Notes: a model not told the origin generated them from the letters alone. A stretch of DNA of 64,000 nucleotides from an uncultured Bartonella sp. (GCA_945285915.1 CALYQL010000004.1:1-64000), one strand, 5' to 3'; positions 16,765-25,897 are shown, counted from the first letter of the stretch. Made by a program: numbers and translations.

Positions 16765-18111
16765 ATGCCAGTTTCAACCCCTGATGAGCCAACACATCGT
16801 CATCACTCTTTTCTCAAAGCAATTGTTTCATTTATTGTTTCCAGTCTTCACAAACCCTTTATCAGTGGAGTTGTGTTATTAATTGCAGCGGTCGTTGCGC
16901 TTATATTAGCAAACTCGCATTTTTCAGATTTTTATGAGATTTTTTGGAACAAGCCTATTTGCCTGAGCTGGAACGGCTTTTCCTTCTGTCCCAATATGCA
17001 TTTCGTTATCAACGATATTCTGATGACACTCTTTTTCCTCGTGACGGGCGTTGAAATACGTAGCGAAATGCATGATGGCGCTCTTTCCAATATCAAACAA
17101 GCAAGTCTACCAATCATGGCGGCTATCGGTGGTGTTTGTTTTCCGGCGGTGATTTATTCCGTGTTCAATTATGCTAGCACCGCTTTCTACGGTTGGGCTG
17201 TTCCAACAGCAACAGATATTGCCTTTGCCGTTGGCATTTTGTCGCTTTTGGGGTCACGCATTCCCAATAATCTCAGAATCGTTCTGCTATCACTCGCGGT
17301 TATTGATGACATTATTGCCGTCATCATTATCGCATTATTCTATTCCGGACACCTTAATGTCTATGGCATTTTCATCGGCTTAATTGGCATTCTATTGATC
17401 GTTTCGCTGCAAAGATTGAGAATCTCGTCGTTTCTGCCCTATTTGTTTTCAGGTGTTATTGTTTGGGCAGGACTATTTATTTTAGGTGTACACCCTTCTC
17501 TCACGGGTATTATCCTTGGCTTACTCACGCCGGTTTTGCCATACCAAAAGAACAACACTAAAATCTCTGATAAATTTGTCGATGCACCAGACATCGAGAA
17601 ACACCATCGTTCGAAACAAAAAGCGTTAGCAGAAGCTATCAATAAAACCTCTAACCCCGTTGAAAAAACGCCAGCATCAGAAATAAAGCATAAACTCACA
17701 CCATGGGTAACATTTCTTGTTATGCCGCTTTTCGCATTGGCAAATGCGGGGGTAAACTTTTCAGGTGTCAACTTTTCTGCGCCACATACAACCACGATTA
17801 TCATGGGGGTTATTGTTGGTTTGGTTGTTGGCAAACCAGTTGGGGTTATTACAGTCTCCCTACTCTCTGTAAAAATTGGACTTTGTCGTCTTCCTAATAA
17901 AGTCGATTTTTCTGGCATTATTTTGATTGGTTCGCTTGCCGGTATTGGTTTTACCATGGCGATCTTTACAGCCATGTTGGCTTTTCCTAATATTCAAAAT
18001 CTCGAGGCAGCCAAGATAGGTGTGCTAAGCGGCTCACTCATTTCAGCCTGTATCGGTTTAGCCTATGGATTGTTTTATCTATTAATGTCTAACCGCTCTA
18101 ACAAGCTGTGA
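16765..18111 (+). CDS. nhaA: Na+/H+ antiporter NhaA
   Basis: A 448-residue inner membrane antiporter that exports Na+ (and Li+) in exchange for protons. The unwound-helix motif TATDIAFAVG carries the helix IV Asp, and AVIDDIIAV carries the adjacent pair of transport Asp residues. At least 11 membrane helices are visible. The loop at about residues 270-312 (NTKISDKFVDAPDIEKHHRSKQ) is longer and more charged than in E. coli NhaA, making the protein about 60 residues longer. Expression is probably set at translation by the structured leader that hides the ribosome site. Confidence 0.95.
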   Translation: MPVSTPDEPTHRHHSFLKAIVSFIVSSLHKPFISGVVLLIAAVVALILANSHFSDFYEIFWNKPICLSWNGFSFCPNMHFVINDILMTLFFLVTGVEIRSEMHDGALSNIKQASLPIMAAIGGVCFPAVIYSVFNYASTAFYGWAVPTATDIAFAVGILSLLGSRIPNNLRIVLLSLAVIDDIIAVIIIALFYSGHLNVYGIFIGLIGILLIVSLQRLRISSFLPYLFSGVIVWAGLFILGVHPSLTGIILGLLTPVLPYQKNNTKISDKFVDAPDIEKHHRSKQKALAEAINKTSNPVEKTPASEIKHKLTPWVTFLVMPLFALANAGVNFSGVNFSAPHTTTIIMGVIVGLVVGKPVGVITVSLLSVKIGLCRLPNKVDFSGIILIGSLAGIGFTMAIFTAMLAFPNIQNLEAAKIGVLSGSLISACIGLAYGLFYLLMSNRSNKL

Positions 18112-18518
18112 CAAAATAGCCGTCAATGCGCGACGATTTTGTTAAAAAGTCTGCTTATTAAGCATATTAACGCTGCTTATTATGCCTATTCTCGTATCAC
18201 TACCAAGACAATCAACTGACATTACCGGATTGTCTTAAAACGTTTTCCTGTCAAATTTTGACGTAAAATTTCCAAATCAGATTTCGCTATCAAATTTCAC
18301 TGGTGAATATTTATCACACTTTTTCGCTAAATTTTCTCTTAGAACTTTTGCTGAAATCTCTAGCCGAAACCTTTATCCGAAACCTCTTGTCAAAATTTGA
18401 AACAGGTCTGCATCTGCTTTTTCAAATAAATGCCTTGAAGCCATAAAATCCCATATGACCCAATGATCCGTTAAGCATTTTTATTGCTTTCGCCAAACAG
18501 AACATTTAGTGAACAATT
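18112..18518. other. Intergenic region with degenerate short repeats
   Basis: A 407-base AT-rich gap between nhaA and the radical SAM gene. It contains loosely repeated phrases: CTGAAATCTCTAG, CCGAAACCTTTAT, CCGAAACCTCTTG (13-bp spacing, 18351-18390), and several TCAAATTT variants between 18251 and 18300. No ORF, terminator with a T run, or RNA gene was recognised. The promoter of the downstream pair should be in the last 100 bases. Confidence 0.45.
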
Positions 18519-19748
18519 ATGGAAAAAAACTTGAAGCGAAAGTTAGCGATTCTTGCCGATGCCGCCAAATATGATGCATCTTGTGCATCTAGTGGTTCAA
18601 CACGCGGTTCCGATAAAAAGCAAGGTTTAGGATCGACCGCGAATATGGGAATTTGCCATTCATTTACGCCAGATGGACGATGTATTTCGCTATTAAAAAT
18701 TCTATTGACCAACTTTTGCATTTTTGATTGTGCCTATTGTGTCAATCGGTCTTCTAGCAATGTCGAGCGCGCGCGTTTTACCGCCGATGAAGTAATTTTC
18801 CTGACACTCGAATTTTATCGCCGCAATTATATTGAAGGGTTATTTTTATCGTCTGGTATTATTCGGTCAGCTGATGCAACAATGGAAGAATTGGTAAAAA
18901 TTGCCCGCGATCTTCGGTTGAAACATAATTTTGCCGGCTACATTCATTTAAAAACTATCCCTGATGCCTCCCCGTTATTAATAGAAGAAGCGGGATTGTA
19001 TGCGGATAGGCTCTCAGTCAATGTAGAACTTCCTACCGAAAAAAGCATTCAGCAATTAGCGCCGCAAAAGCAGGTAACCACCATTCGGCAGGCAATGGCC
19101 AATGTGCGTGTGCATATTGAAGATGCCAAAGATCGTACCCTACAATCGAAGTTACAAAAAAAGTTTGCACCTGCAGGGCAATCAACGCAAATGATTATTG
19201 GTGCCGATGAGGCTAATGATGCGACCATTTTGCAATCGAGTGCCACTTTATATACAGGATATCGATTGAAACGGGTTTATTATTCGGCTTTTAGCCCAAT
19301 ACCGGACGCATCAAGTATTTTGCCGATAATAAAGCCGCCTTTATTGCGTGAGCATAGGCTTTACCAAGCCGATTGGTTGTTTCGCTTTTATGGCTTTCAA
19401 ATGGAAGAACTTACCAGCAACCAAACAAATGGTATGCTTGATCTGGATTTTGACCCGAAATTGGCTTGGGCTTTAAACAACAGGCACCGTTTTCCGGTTG
19501 ATATCAATCGTGCAGACAAGGAGATGCTTTTGCGTATCCCAGGAATGGGCGTGCGCAATGTTAAGCGGATATTGATGGCGCGGCGTTTCAAGCGTTTGAC
19601 ATTGGATGATCTGCAAGCCTTCCATCTTTCTTTAGCCAAGTTAAAACCATTTATTATTGCGGATCAATGGTCTCCCACGCATCTGATTGACAGTGCCAAG
19701 CTCGCAGAACGCTTTCGCCCAAAACCAAAACAATTGGAATTATTTTGA
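18519..19748 (+). CDS. Radical SAM protein of the UDG-linked family
   Basis: A 409-residue radical SAM enzyme. The [4Fe-4S] motif CIFDCAYC (CxxxCxxC) lies near residue 68 in the segment LLTNFCIFDCAYCVN. A TIM-barrel-like core follows (GLFLSSGI, YIHLKTIP, LSVNVELP). The C-terminus has a helix-hairpin-helix (LRIPGMGVRNVKRIL, about residues 335-350) that suggests DNA binding. This is the family annotated as putative DNA modification/repair radical SAM protein linked to uracil-DNA glycosylase, and the next gene is such a glycosylase, adjoining within 2 bases. The reaction is not known. The start ATG has no strong Shine-Dalgarno. Confidence 0.88.
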   Translation: MEKNLKRKLAILADAAKYDASCASSGSTRGSDKKQGLGSTANMGICHSFTPDGRCISLLKILLTNFCIFDCAYCVNRSSSNVERARFTADEVIFLTLEFYRRNYIEGLFLSSGIIRSADATMEELVKIARDLRLKHNFAGYIHLKTIPDASPLLIEEAGLYADRLSVNVELPTEKSIQQLAPQKQVTTIRQAMANVRVHIEDAKDRTLQSKLQKKFAPAGQSTQMIIGADEANDATILQSSATLYTGYRLKRVYYSAFSPIPDASSILPIIKPPLLREHRLYQADWLFRFYGFQMEELTSNQTNGMLDLDFDPKLAWALNNRHRFPVDINRADKEMLLRIPGMGVRNVKRILMARRFKRLTLDDLQAFHLSLAKLKPFIIADQWSPTHLIDSAKLAERFRPKPKQLELF

Positions 19749-19750
19749 GC

Positions 19751-21196
19751 ATGAAGACCATTCATTTATGCGAGAAAGGCAATTTTAATGTGTGGCGGGA
19801 GCAAGCACGCGCTTTAATCCATGCTGCTATTCCACCGGAAGAGATTATCTGGACATATGATGATAATCCGTCATTATTTGCGTCCGAAAATTCAATGCCC
19901 GAAAATACTTCGAACACAAGGATTTGTGTTTCGAAAAAATTCTTATCCATTGCCGATCAAGTCATTTGTCATAATGGCGATGATACACCGGCCTTGCTCT
20001 ATCGTTTATTGTTTCGGTTACAAGACGATAAAGAGCTTCTCGACAAACTTTATGACAAGGATATGACTGATGCTTTAAGCCGGCAAAAAGCGGTTAGTCA
20101 TGATATTCATCATATGCATGCATTTGTGCGCTTTAAAGAAATTGCAGCCATTGATGACCGCCGGTGTTTTACAGCGTGGTATGAACCACAGCATTTTATT
20201 ATCCAGAAGGCTGCACCATTCTTTTGCAAACGCTTTAGCGATATGGATTGGCAAATTTTGACACCGAAAGGATGTGCATATTTTTTCCGGAAAAATTTGA
20301 CACTGGGAAAAGCTGTCGACCGAGAACCATCATTGCATGATACAACAGAAGAGCTTTGGAAAACATATTTTTCCAGTATATTTAATCCTGCGCGGGTAAA
20401 GCTCAAAACCATGCAAAATCATATGCCAAAGAAATTTTGGCGCAATTTACCGGAAGCGACAATCATCAATGATTTGGTAGAAGGTGCAGAAGCGCGGGTA
20501 GAAGCCATGCAAGCACAGCAATTGAGTGAAGCACCGCTTTTTCACCAGCGGTTGCAAATGCGGCAAGAACCCTTGCATATACCTGAAAACATACAATCAT
20601 TGGACGACCTACGACAAAACATAAAAGTATGCCAGCGTTGTCCAATCCATTGCAATGCAACGCAGGCTGTCTGTGGTGAAGGCCCTGCACAAGCCGATAT
20701 CATGGTTGTTGGTGAACAACCAGGTGACCGAGAAGATCTTGTTGGCAAACCATTTGTTGGTCCCGCAGGGCAGCTATTTAATCAAGTTGCGCAAGAGATT
20801 GGGCTTGATCGCAAGCAAATTTATGTCACCAACGCTGTAAAGCACTTTAAATATGAAATGAGGGGTAAAAAGCGTATTCATAACACGGCCAATCGCAGCG
20901 AGATTAAGCATTGTCGTTGGTGGCTCTTGAAAGAAATAGCATTGATTAAACCCAAGCTCATTATAACGATGGGAAAAACCGCGTTTTTTTCGGTGACAGA
21001 ACAAATGCCTACAATGTCGGAAATTCAGGGAAAAATAGCAACCGCACCGACAATGCCACCAATTCTGCCAACTGTGCACCCATCATATCTATTACGAATT
21101 AAAGACCAACAATTTTATCAGGATCAATTGGTACGTTTCAAAAATAATCTGCTTTTGGCGATTCAGACGATTCACCAATTAAGCAATGGTTTATGA
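19751..21196 (+). CDS. UdgX-family uracil-DNA binding protein with N-terminal DUF4130
   Basis: About 481 residues in two parts. Residues 1-260 fit the DUF4130 domain that is usually the separate or fused partner of the radical SAM protein. Residues about 290-470 are a family 4-like uracil-DNA glycosylase with four Fe-S cysteines starting at CQRCPIHC, motif GEQPGDREDLVGKPFVGPAG, the R-loop KRIHNTAN and the late motif PTVHPSYLLR. The His in the R-loop is the residue that, in mycobacterial UdgX, becomes covalently bound to the abasic site after uracil removal. A TTG six bases upstream, overlapping the previous stop, is a less likely start. Confidence 0.88.
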   Translation: MKTIHLCEKGNFNVWREQARALIHAAIPPEEIIWTYDDNPSLFASENSMPENTSNTRICVSKKFLSIADQVICHNGDDTPALLYRLLFRLQDDKELLDKLYDKDMTDALSRQKAVSHDIHHMHAFVRFKEIAAIDDRRCFTAWYEPQHFIIQKAAPFFCKRFSDMDWQILTPKGCAYFFRKNLTLGKAVDREPSLHDTTEELWKTYFSSIFNPARVKLKTMQNHMPKKFWRNLPEATIINDLVEGAEARVEAMQAQQLSEAPLFHQRLQMRQEPLHIPENIQSLDDLRQNIKVCQRCPIHCNATQAVCGEGPAQADIMVVGEQPGDREDLVGKPFVGPAGQLFNQVAQEIGLDRKQIYVTNAVKHFKYEMRGKKRIHNTANRSEIKHCRWWLLKEIALIKPKLIITMGKTAFFSVTEQMPTMSEIQGKIATAPTMPPILPTVHPSYLLRIKDQQFYQDQLVRFKNNLLLAIQTIHQLSNGL

Positions 21197-21463
21197 AGTA
21201 AATTTTGTGCTTCATTCAATCACCCGTTCGTGAGGACAGACAAATAGGTGCCCTGAAATATTTTACATTACATTATAACTATTTGTTTTTATTATATTTA
21301 TTAAAAATCAAATTTTCGTGATTAATACAGTAAAATGTGATTTGGAATTACGCTTCTACGCAACGATATACGCACACAGAGAGTGCTGATTTTGAATTTA
21401 GCATTCGAAACAATCAATACATGCCTTGTTGTTTACAAAGGCATTAGAACTGCGGAGAAGAAA

Positions 21464-21769
21464 ATGAAAAAAATAATTATGATTGCAGCAGCAAGCTTAA
21501 TGGCAATTGGTAGTGCAAACGCTGGCAACGCCTTTGGTGATGGCTCACCTGAAAATATTTATACTGCTAGAACAGCTGCCCACTCTGACGCCAATACCGA
21601 ATTCACCAGCAATTCAAGAGCTTACACAAGAGCAAACGGATTTGGTGGCGGTTCTGTTGAAGACAGCTATGTTATTGGACACCAGAAAAAATCTGGACTT
21701 TCAAAACAAGGTGTACCAGCAGGTGAAATGGCACATTTCGATGATGGTTCGCCGATTAACCATCGCTAA
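21464..21769 (+). CDS. Small secreted protein with three FxxGS repeats
   Basis: A 101-residue protein with a clear Sec signal peptide (MKKIIMIAAASLMAIGSANA, cleavage after A20). The mature 81 residues are polar and contain three related phrases: FGDGSPEN just after cleavage, FGGGSVED in the middle and FDDGSPIN at the end. The ATG chosen has GGAGAAG five bases upstream; a longer frame from 21383 would hide the signal peptide and is rejected. No known family was recognised. It stands alone and is followed by a strong terminator. Confidence 0.75.
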   Translation: MKKIIMIAAASLMAIGSANAGNAFGDGSPENIYTARTAAHSDANTEFTSNSRAYTRANGFGGGSVEDSYVIGHQKKSGLSKQGVPAGEMAHFDDGSPINHR

Positions 21770-21802
21770 TAACTTCAATAATATATTGCGGGATTTAGCC
21801 AT

Positions 21803-21832
21803 AAGCCGACCATTTGGTCGGCTTTTTTTTTA
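21803..21832 (+). terminator. Rho-independent terminator
   Basis: AGCCGACC (21804-21811) and GGTCGGCT (21816-21823) form an 8-bp stem with loop ATTT, followed by nine T residues. It ends the small secreted protein gene. Confidence 0.93.
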
Positions 21833-22011
21833 ATTTTGCATGCAAGACGTTGCAATAAACTGCTTATGTTCTGCTTTTATAAAATAGCCGAAGGTTCAAG
21901 ATTGTTATTTTTTCGCCATATTAACAGGCATAAAACTATTTTATTATGATATTTTATTTTTTTATCTTATAAATTCTTTATTGAATAAAATCGATTAAAT
22001 TAAAAATTTGC

Positions 22012-22140
22012 TGTATAATTTTTATACAATATGGGTCTAAAATAAATATTCAAATTTTCAATAAAATTTTCAAAAATTTTAAGTCTAATCAAATTTAAAT
22101 AAAATTTTATTTTTCATTATATGTATACAAGCTGTATACA
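22012..22140. promoter_or_regulatory. Palindromic TGTATA sites upstream of the NadQ-like gene
   Basis: Two operator-like elements lie in an AT-rich gap: TGTATAA-N3-TTATACA at 22012-22028 and TGTATACA-N3-TGTATACA at 22122-22140 (each half itself a palindrome). They are 317 or more bases before the likely nadQ start, and the rest of the 21833-22456 gap shows nothing else. Autoregulation by the NadQ-like protein is a guess from position. Confidence 0.4.
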
Positions 22141-22456
22141 AAATATATTATTTTTAATTCAAACAACAATTGTATATTTTTAATTATTTCATAAAAATAT
22201 AAAATATTTACGTTTTTTACTTATGATATTTTACCTTGTTATTTTTCATTATTACTATAAATTAATTGAAAAAATATTGTATTTATGATCTAGTTATTTA
22301 AAATATACGCTTTATATAGCTATTATATGATTCTTGAATGTTTTTAGTTTCCGATAGGGCTGTTTGAATTGCAAAATTGAACCGGCAATATTTTTTCTGA
22401 CACGAAATACATTCAAATTTAAAGCAACTATTATATTTGGAACAATCTTTATTATC

Positions 22457-23350
22457 ATGTCGGCAGGCCAATCGAATATTGAACTTATCGCGGTGCTAGT
22501 CGCCGTCAACAATAGTACTCCTAAAGTTATGACTGTTAATGCAGGCAAAGCCCTGCCTTCTGGTCCGTTTGAATTAAAACATGACAGTTTGCAAGCGGGA
22601 TTGCGTGATTGGGTTGGTCAGCAAACCGGTCACCCAATTGGATTTCTCGAGCAACTTTATACATTTGCGGATCGCAACCGTATTCCAGAAATGTCTGATA
22701 AAAGGACGATATCCATCGGTTATTTAGGTCTTGTGCTGGAAAATGCCGGATATTCTCCAAAAATCGAATGGCACGACTGGTATGAGCATTTTCCTTGGGA
22801 TGATTGTCGTCACGGCAAGCACCCTTGTGTTGATAAAATTATTGATGCTTTACTCGAATGGTCGGAAAAAGATCCGGAAAACAGGGAAACACGCCGTAAA
22901 CGGATAGCTTTCCTCTTTGGCATTGATGGCTATAAGTGGAATGAAGACTATATCTTGCAGCGTTATGAACTACTTTATGAAGCTGGTTTAATTGCAGAAG
23001 CTGGCGGAAATCTTGATGCTGGCGTTCCAATGTTTGCAGACCATCGCAGAATATTGGCAACAGCAATTGCCCGTTTGAGAACCAATATCAAATATAAAGC
23101 GATCGTCTTCGAGCTTATGCCGAAAAAGTTCACTTTGTTACAACTTCAACAAGCTGTTGAAGCAATTATCGGTCGTCGCCTCCACAAGCCAAATTTCCGT
23201 CGTATGACCGAACAACAGGGCGTCATTGAAGAAACAGGTGAGCGTGAACGCGATACAGGTGGAAGACCAGCAAAACTCTATCGCTACCGGCAAGAAATTC
23301 TAGAAGCACGCGAAATATCTGGTTCAAAATTACCAATAGCACGGTATTAA
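22457..23350 (+). CDS. nadQ: NadQ-like transcriptional regulator of NAD synthesis
   Basis: A 297-residue protein. The N-terminal 75 residues (IELIAVLVAVNNSTPKVMTV, FLEQLYTFADRNR) are a Nudix-like fold without the catalytic Nudix box. The C-terminus (about residues 215-280) is a winged helix with the phrases FTLLQLQQAVEAIIGRRL, NFRRMTEQQGVIEETGE and GGRPAKLYRY, as in NrtR and in the alphaproteobacterial NadQ family. Such proteins sense NAD metabolites and repress NAD biosynthesis genes. No nad genes are nearby. A start 93 bases upstream would add a hydrophobic segment and is less likely. The gene stands alone in AT-rich DNA. Confidence 0.75.
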   Translation: MSAGQSNIELIAVLVAVNNSTPKVMTVNAGKALPSGPFELKHDSLQAGLRDWVGQQTGHPIGFLEQLYTFADRNRIPEMSDKRTISIGYLGLVLENAGYSPKIEWHDWYEHFPWDDCRHGKHPCVDKIIDALLEWSEKDPENRETRRKRIAFLFGIDGYKWNEDYILQRYELLYEAGLIAEAGGNLDAGVPMFADHRRILATAIARLRTNIKYKAIVFELMPKKFTLLQLQQAVEAIIGRRLHKPNFRRMTEQQGVIEETGERERDTGGRPAKLYRYRQEILEAREISGSKLPIARY

Positions 23351-23379
23351 GTATTTTTTCGATATAAAAATACTTAATA
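23345..23379 (+). terminator. Long hairpin overlapping the nadQ stop
   Basis: TATTAAGTATTTTT (23345-23358) pairs perfectly with AAAAATACTTAATA (23366-23379), a 14-bp AT-rich stem with a 7-nt loop. It includes the stop codon and may end the transcript, though no T run follows. Confidence 0.5.
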
Positions 23380-23417
23380 TCGAGATAGCTCATATAAAAG
23401 TATAAATTGATAAAAAA

Positions 23418-23459
23418 TTATAGAGTGGAAATTTATTTAAATTATTTTTCACTCTATAA
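23418..23459. terminator. Second inverted repeat after nadQ
   Basis: TTATAGAGTG (23418-23427) pairs with CACTCTATAA (23450-23459), and the stem can continue inward with AAA/TTT after one G-T pair. The inner side reads ATTATTTTT. It may be a bidirectional terminator. The remaining 23460-23690 is AT-rich with nothing recognised. Confidence 0.4.
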
Positions 23460-23708
23460 AATGTATTTTATTATCTTTATTTTATTAATTAATAAAACAA
23501 AAAATATATTATAAAATCCTGTCAATAATTCTTGATTAAATAAGACATATCCAAGTATTAAATTTTCGCATAACAATTGATACTTTCAGATGAACATTCC
23601 AAGTCACGGATTTTTGAAATTAAACTCTGCAATTAATTTTACCCAACGGCTGAAAATTGGTCTATCGCGCTATTGTAGATTTTATGCGGGATGATGACGG
23701 GAGAAAAA

Positions 23709-24923
23709 ATGATTACCGCAACCGCCGACACGACTGAAAAAGGCGTACAGAGTGGAACGGCACAATATAAGCGCATTAGTATTGCGATGTTTTTCGCCGG
23801 ATTTGCAACATTCTCTCTGCTTTATTGCGTACAGCCATTATTACCGTCTCTTGCAAACCACTATCATATAACGCCAGCGAAAAGCTCACTGGCATTATCC
23901 ATTTCTACAGGATTTCTGGCGTTTTCAATATTACTTTCCAGTGCTTTTTCAGAAAGCTTGGGCAGACGCGGATTAATGACCGGATCCATGATTGGTGCGG
24001 CAATCTTCAATATTTTGGCAGGCTTTGCACCGAATTGGCATTGGTTACTAATCGCGCGTGCATTGGAAGGTATCCTTCTCGGTGGAGTACCCGCTGTTGC
24101 CATGGCTTATTTGGCAGAAGAAATTGCCCCAAGAGGTTTTGGCAAAATTATGGGTCTATATGTCGGCGGCACAGCTTTTGGTGGCATGATGGGACGTGTC
24201 GGCATGGGCAGCCTTATTGAATGGTTTAATTGGCAATGGGCATTGGCCATTATTGGCATTATCGATCTTATAGCTGCGATTGCTTTTTACTTTTTACTAC
24301 CGCTATCAAAGAATTTTACCGCGGTGCGTGGCATCAATATCCATCATCACATTCGTGCGTGGATTGGTCATATTGGCTCTGTACGATTGCTCTATATATT
24401 CTTTTATATTGCACTGATTTTCGGCGACTTTGTTGCTATTTTAAATTACACTGGCTTTCGATTAAGTGGCGCACCATTCTATTTAAGCCCGACACAAATT
24501 GGCTTTATATTTATCAGTTATGTTGCTGGTATGATCGTTTCACCCATAGCCGGTAGCATGACAAACAAATATCGTCGCAGCTCTTTATTATTCTGTGCAG
24601 TCTTCATTTTGTTTGTTGGTCTACTTTTTACACTCAGTGACTGGCTCCCCGTATTCATTATTGGAATTATTCTTGTTACCATTGGCTTTTTTACTGCTCA
24701 TGCTGTTGCAAGCAGTTGGGTGGGGCGCATTGCTGTTGGTGCCAAGGGGCATGCTTCAGCATTATATTTGCTATTCTACTATTTAGGTTCAAGCTTTATT
24801 GGCGCTTTTGGCGGATGGTTCTGGTTCCATGGCGGTTGGAATATGGTAATCGTCTTTACTGGATCTCTGCTGATTATTGCACTCATTCTGTGTTATCTGT
24901 TACGCCAAAGAGAAACAGCTTAA
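23709..24923 (+). CDS. MFS transporter, YnfM-like
   Basis: About 404 residues with 12 membrane helices. The first helix region is FFAGFATFSLLYCVQPLLPSLA and the family phrase LALSISTGFLAFSILLSSAFSESLGRR (motif A region) follows, matching the YnfM/arabinose-efflux group of MFS proteins. The start is taken at the ATG with GGGAG at 23699-23703, six codons inside the longer frame from 23691. It has no operon partner and ends before the convergent prmC. The substrate is unknown; relatives export small metabolites or drugs. Confidence 0.85.
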   Translation: MITATADTTEKGVQSGTAQYKRISIAMFFAGFATFSLLYCVQPLLPSLANHYHITPAKSSLALSISTGFLAFSILLSSAFSESLGRRGLMTGSMIGAAIFNILAGFAPNWHWLLIARALEGILLGGVPAVAMAYLAEEIAPRGFGKIMGLYVGGTAFGGMMGRVGMGSLIEWFNWQWALAIIGIIDLIAAIAFYFLLPLSKNFTAVRGINIHHHIRAWIGHIGSVRLLYIFFYIALIFGDFVAILNYTGFRLSGAPFYLSPTQIGFIFISYVAGMIVSPIAGSMTNKYRRSSLLFCAVFILFVGLLFTLSDWLPVFIIGIILVTIGFFTAHAVASSWVGRIAVGAKGHASALYLLFYYLGSSFIGAFGGWFWFHGGWNMVIVFTGSLLIIALILCYLLRQRETA

Positions 24924-24937
24924 ATATAACCGTTACC

Positions 24938-24970
24938 CGCCGTTTATTATCTCACAAAACTTAAACGGCG
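24938..24970. terminator. Inverted repeat between convergent MFS and prmC genes
   Basis: CGCCGTTT (24938-24945) pairs with AAACGGCG (24963-24970) around a 17-nt loop. It lies between convergent genes and could serve both, but lacks a long T run. Confidence 0.4.
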
Positions 24971-25036
24971 CATATTTTCAGCACTGCAATTGCTTATCGT
25001 CAGATAAATTCAAATTTAGCTGCGGCGGATATTCTA

Positions 25037-25891
25037 CTAACGGCTAAACAACAAAGCACGTGTAATGGCGGACAGATCTTTACGTAATTCCATGCAATGA
25101 AATCCGGCTTTTTCAAAAAGCCCTATCACGTCGTTTTCTTGGCCCTGCCCTATTTCCACAGCAACCATGCCTAATGGATTTAGAAAGTGTATCGCCTCTT
25201 TTGCAAGCTTATCATAAAAATAAAGACCATCCTTGCCCCCTGCCAAGGCACGGTAAGGATCGTAGTCTTTAACCTCTTTAGCCAATAAAGGGACTTCATC
25301 ATCTGGAATATAAGGCGGATTGGAAACGATGAGGTCAAAACGCCCTTCAACCTGGTCAAACCAGTTGCTCAAGCAGGCATGAAACCGACTTGCAACACCT
25401 GCATTTTCAGCATTACGTTGTGCTGTTTCCAATGCGCCTGAAGAAATATCAACCGCCGTTGCATGGGTATGTTTAACATTCACCAATGCGGAAATGGCGA
25501 TTGCACCGGTTCCTGTTCCCATATCCAAAAAAGATGCCTGGCCATTCTTGGCGACTATATTTTCCAACACCGGTAAAACAAGATCGACCAGTGTTTCCGT
25601 ATCAGATCGTGGTTCCAATGTTTCGGGTGATAGCAAAAATGGTATGCCATAAAACTCTCTCACCCCAATAATGCGGTAGACCGGCATATTATCAAGACGT
25701 TTTTTAATGGCGGATTGCAAACGTTGTTGTGCGTCTTCCGGCACAGACATATCGGGGTTAAGCAACAAATCTTTCCGCGTTGTGTTCGTTGCCCACTCGA
25801 CAAGAAGGCGCGCGTCTAAATCTGCATTATCCAATGCATGATCCTGAAAAATTTGCCGTGTTTTTCGCAAACTGTCCGCAAGATTGGGCAT
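25037..25891 (-). CDS. prmC: Release factor glutamine methyltransferase PrmC
   Basis: A 284-residue S-adenosylmethionine methyltransferase that modifies the Gln of the GGQ motif of release factors. The N-terminal helical substrate domain (residues 1-85) precedes the Rossmann part with FLDMGTGTGAIAI (SAM loop) near residue 122 and the catalytic NPPYIPDDE near residue 187. It lies 6 bases after prfA in the same direction, so enzyme and substrate are coexpressed, the common bacterial arrangement. Confidence 0.95.
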   Translation of the reverse strand: MPNLADSLRKTRQIFQDHALDNADLDARLLVEWATNTTRKDLLLNPDMSVPEDAQQRLQSAIKKRLDNMPVYRIIGVREFYGIPFLLSPETLEPRSDTETLVDLVLPVLENIVAKNGQASFLDMGTGTGAIAISALVNVKHTHATAVDISSGALETAQRNAENAGVASRFHACLSNWFDQVEGRFDLIVSNPPYIPDDEVPLLAKEVKDYDPYRALAGGKDGLYFYDKLAKEAIHFLNPLGMVAVEIGQGQENDVIGLFEKAGFHCMELRKDLSAITRALLFSR

Positions 25892-25897
25892 ATTGCG

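Noticed and set aside
17439-17975. A 178-codon open frame on the minus strand inside nhaA
   Set aside because: It is antisense to a well-supported antiporter gene, lacks a ribosome site and its product has no domain-like pattern.
21383-21463. Upstream extension of the small secreted protein
   Set aside because: It would bury a perfect Sec signal peptide, while the internal ATG has a strong ribosome site.
22364-22456. Upstream extension of the NadQ-like gene by 31 codons
   Set aside because: The added part is hydrophobic and does not fit the Nudix-like start; the ATG at 22457 fits the family.
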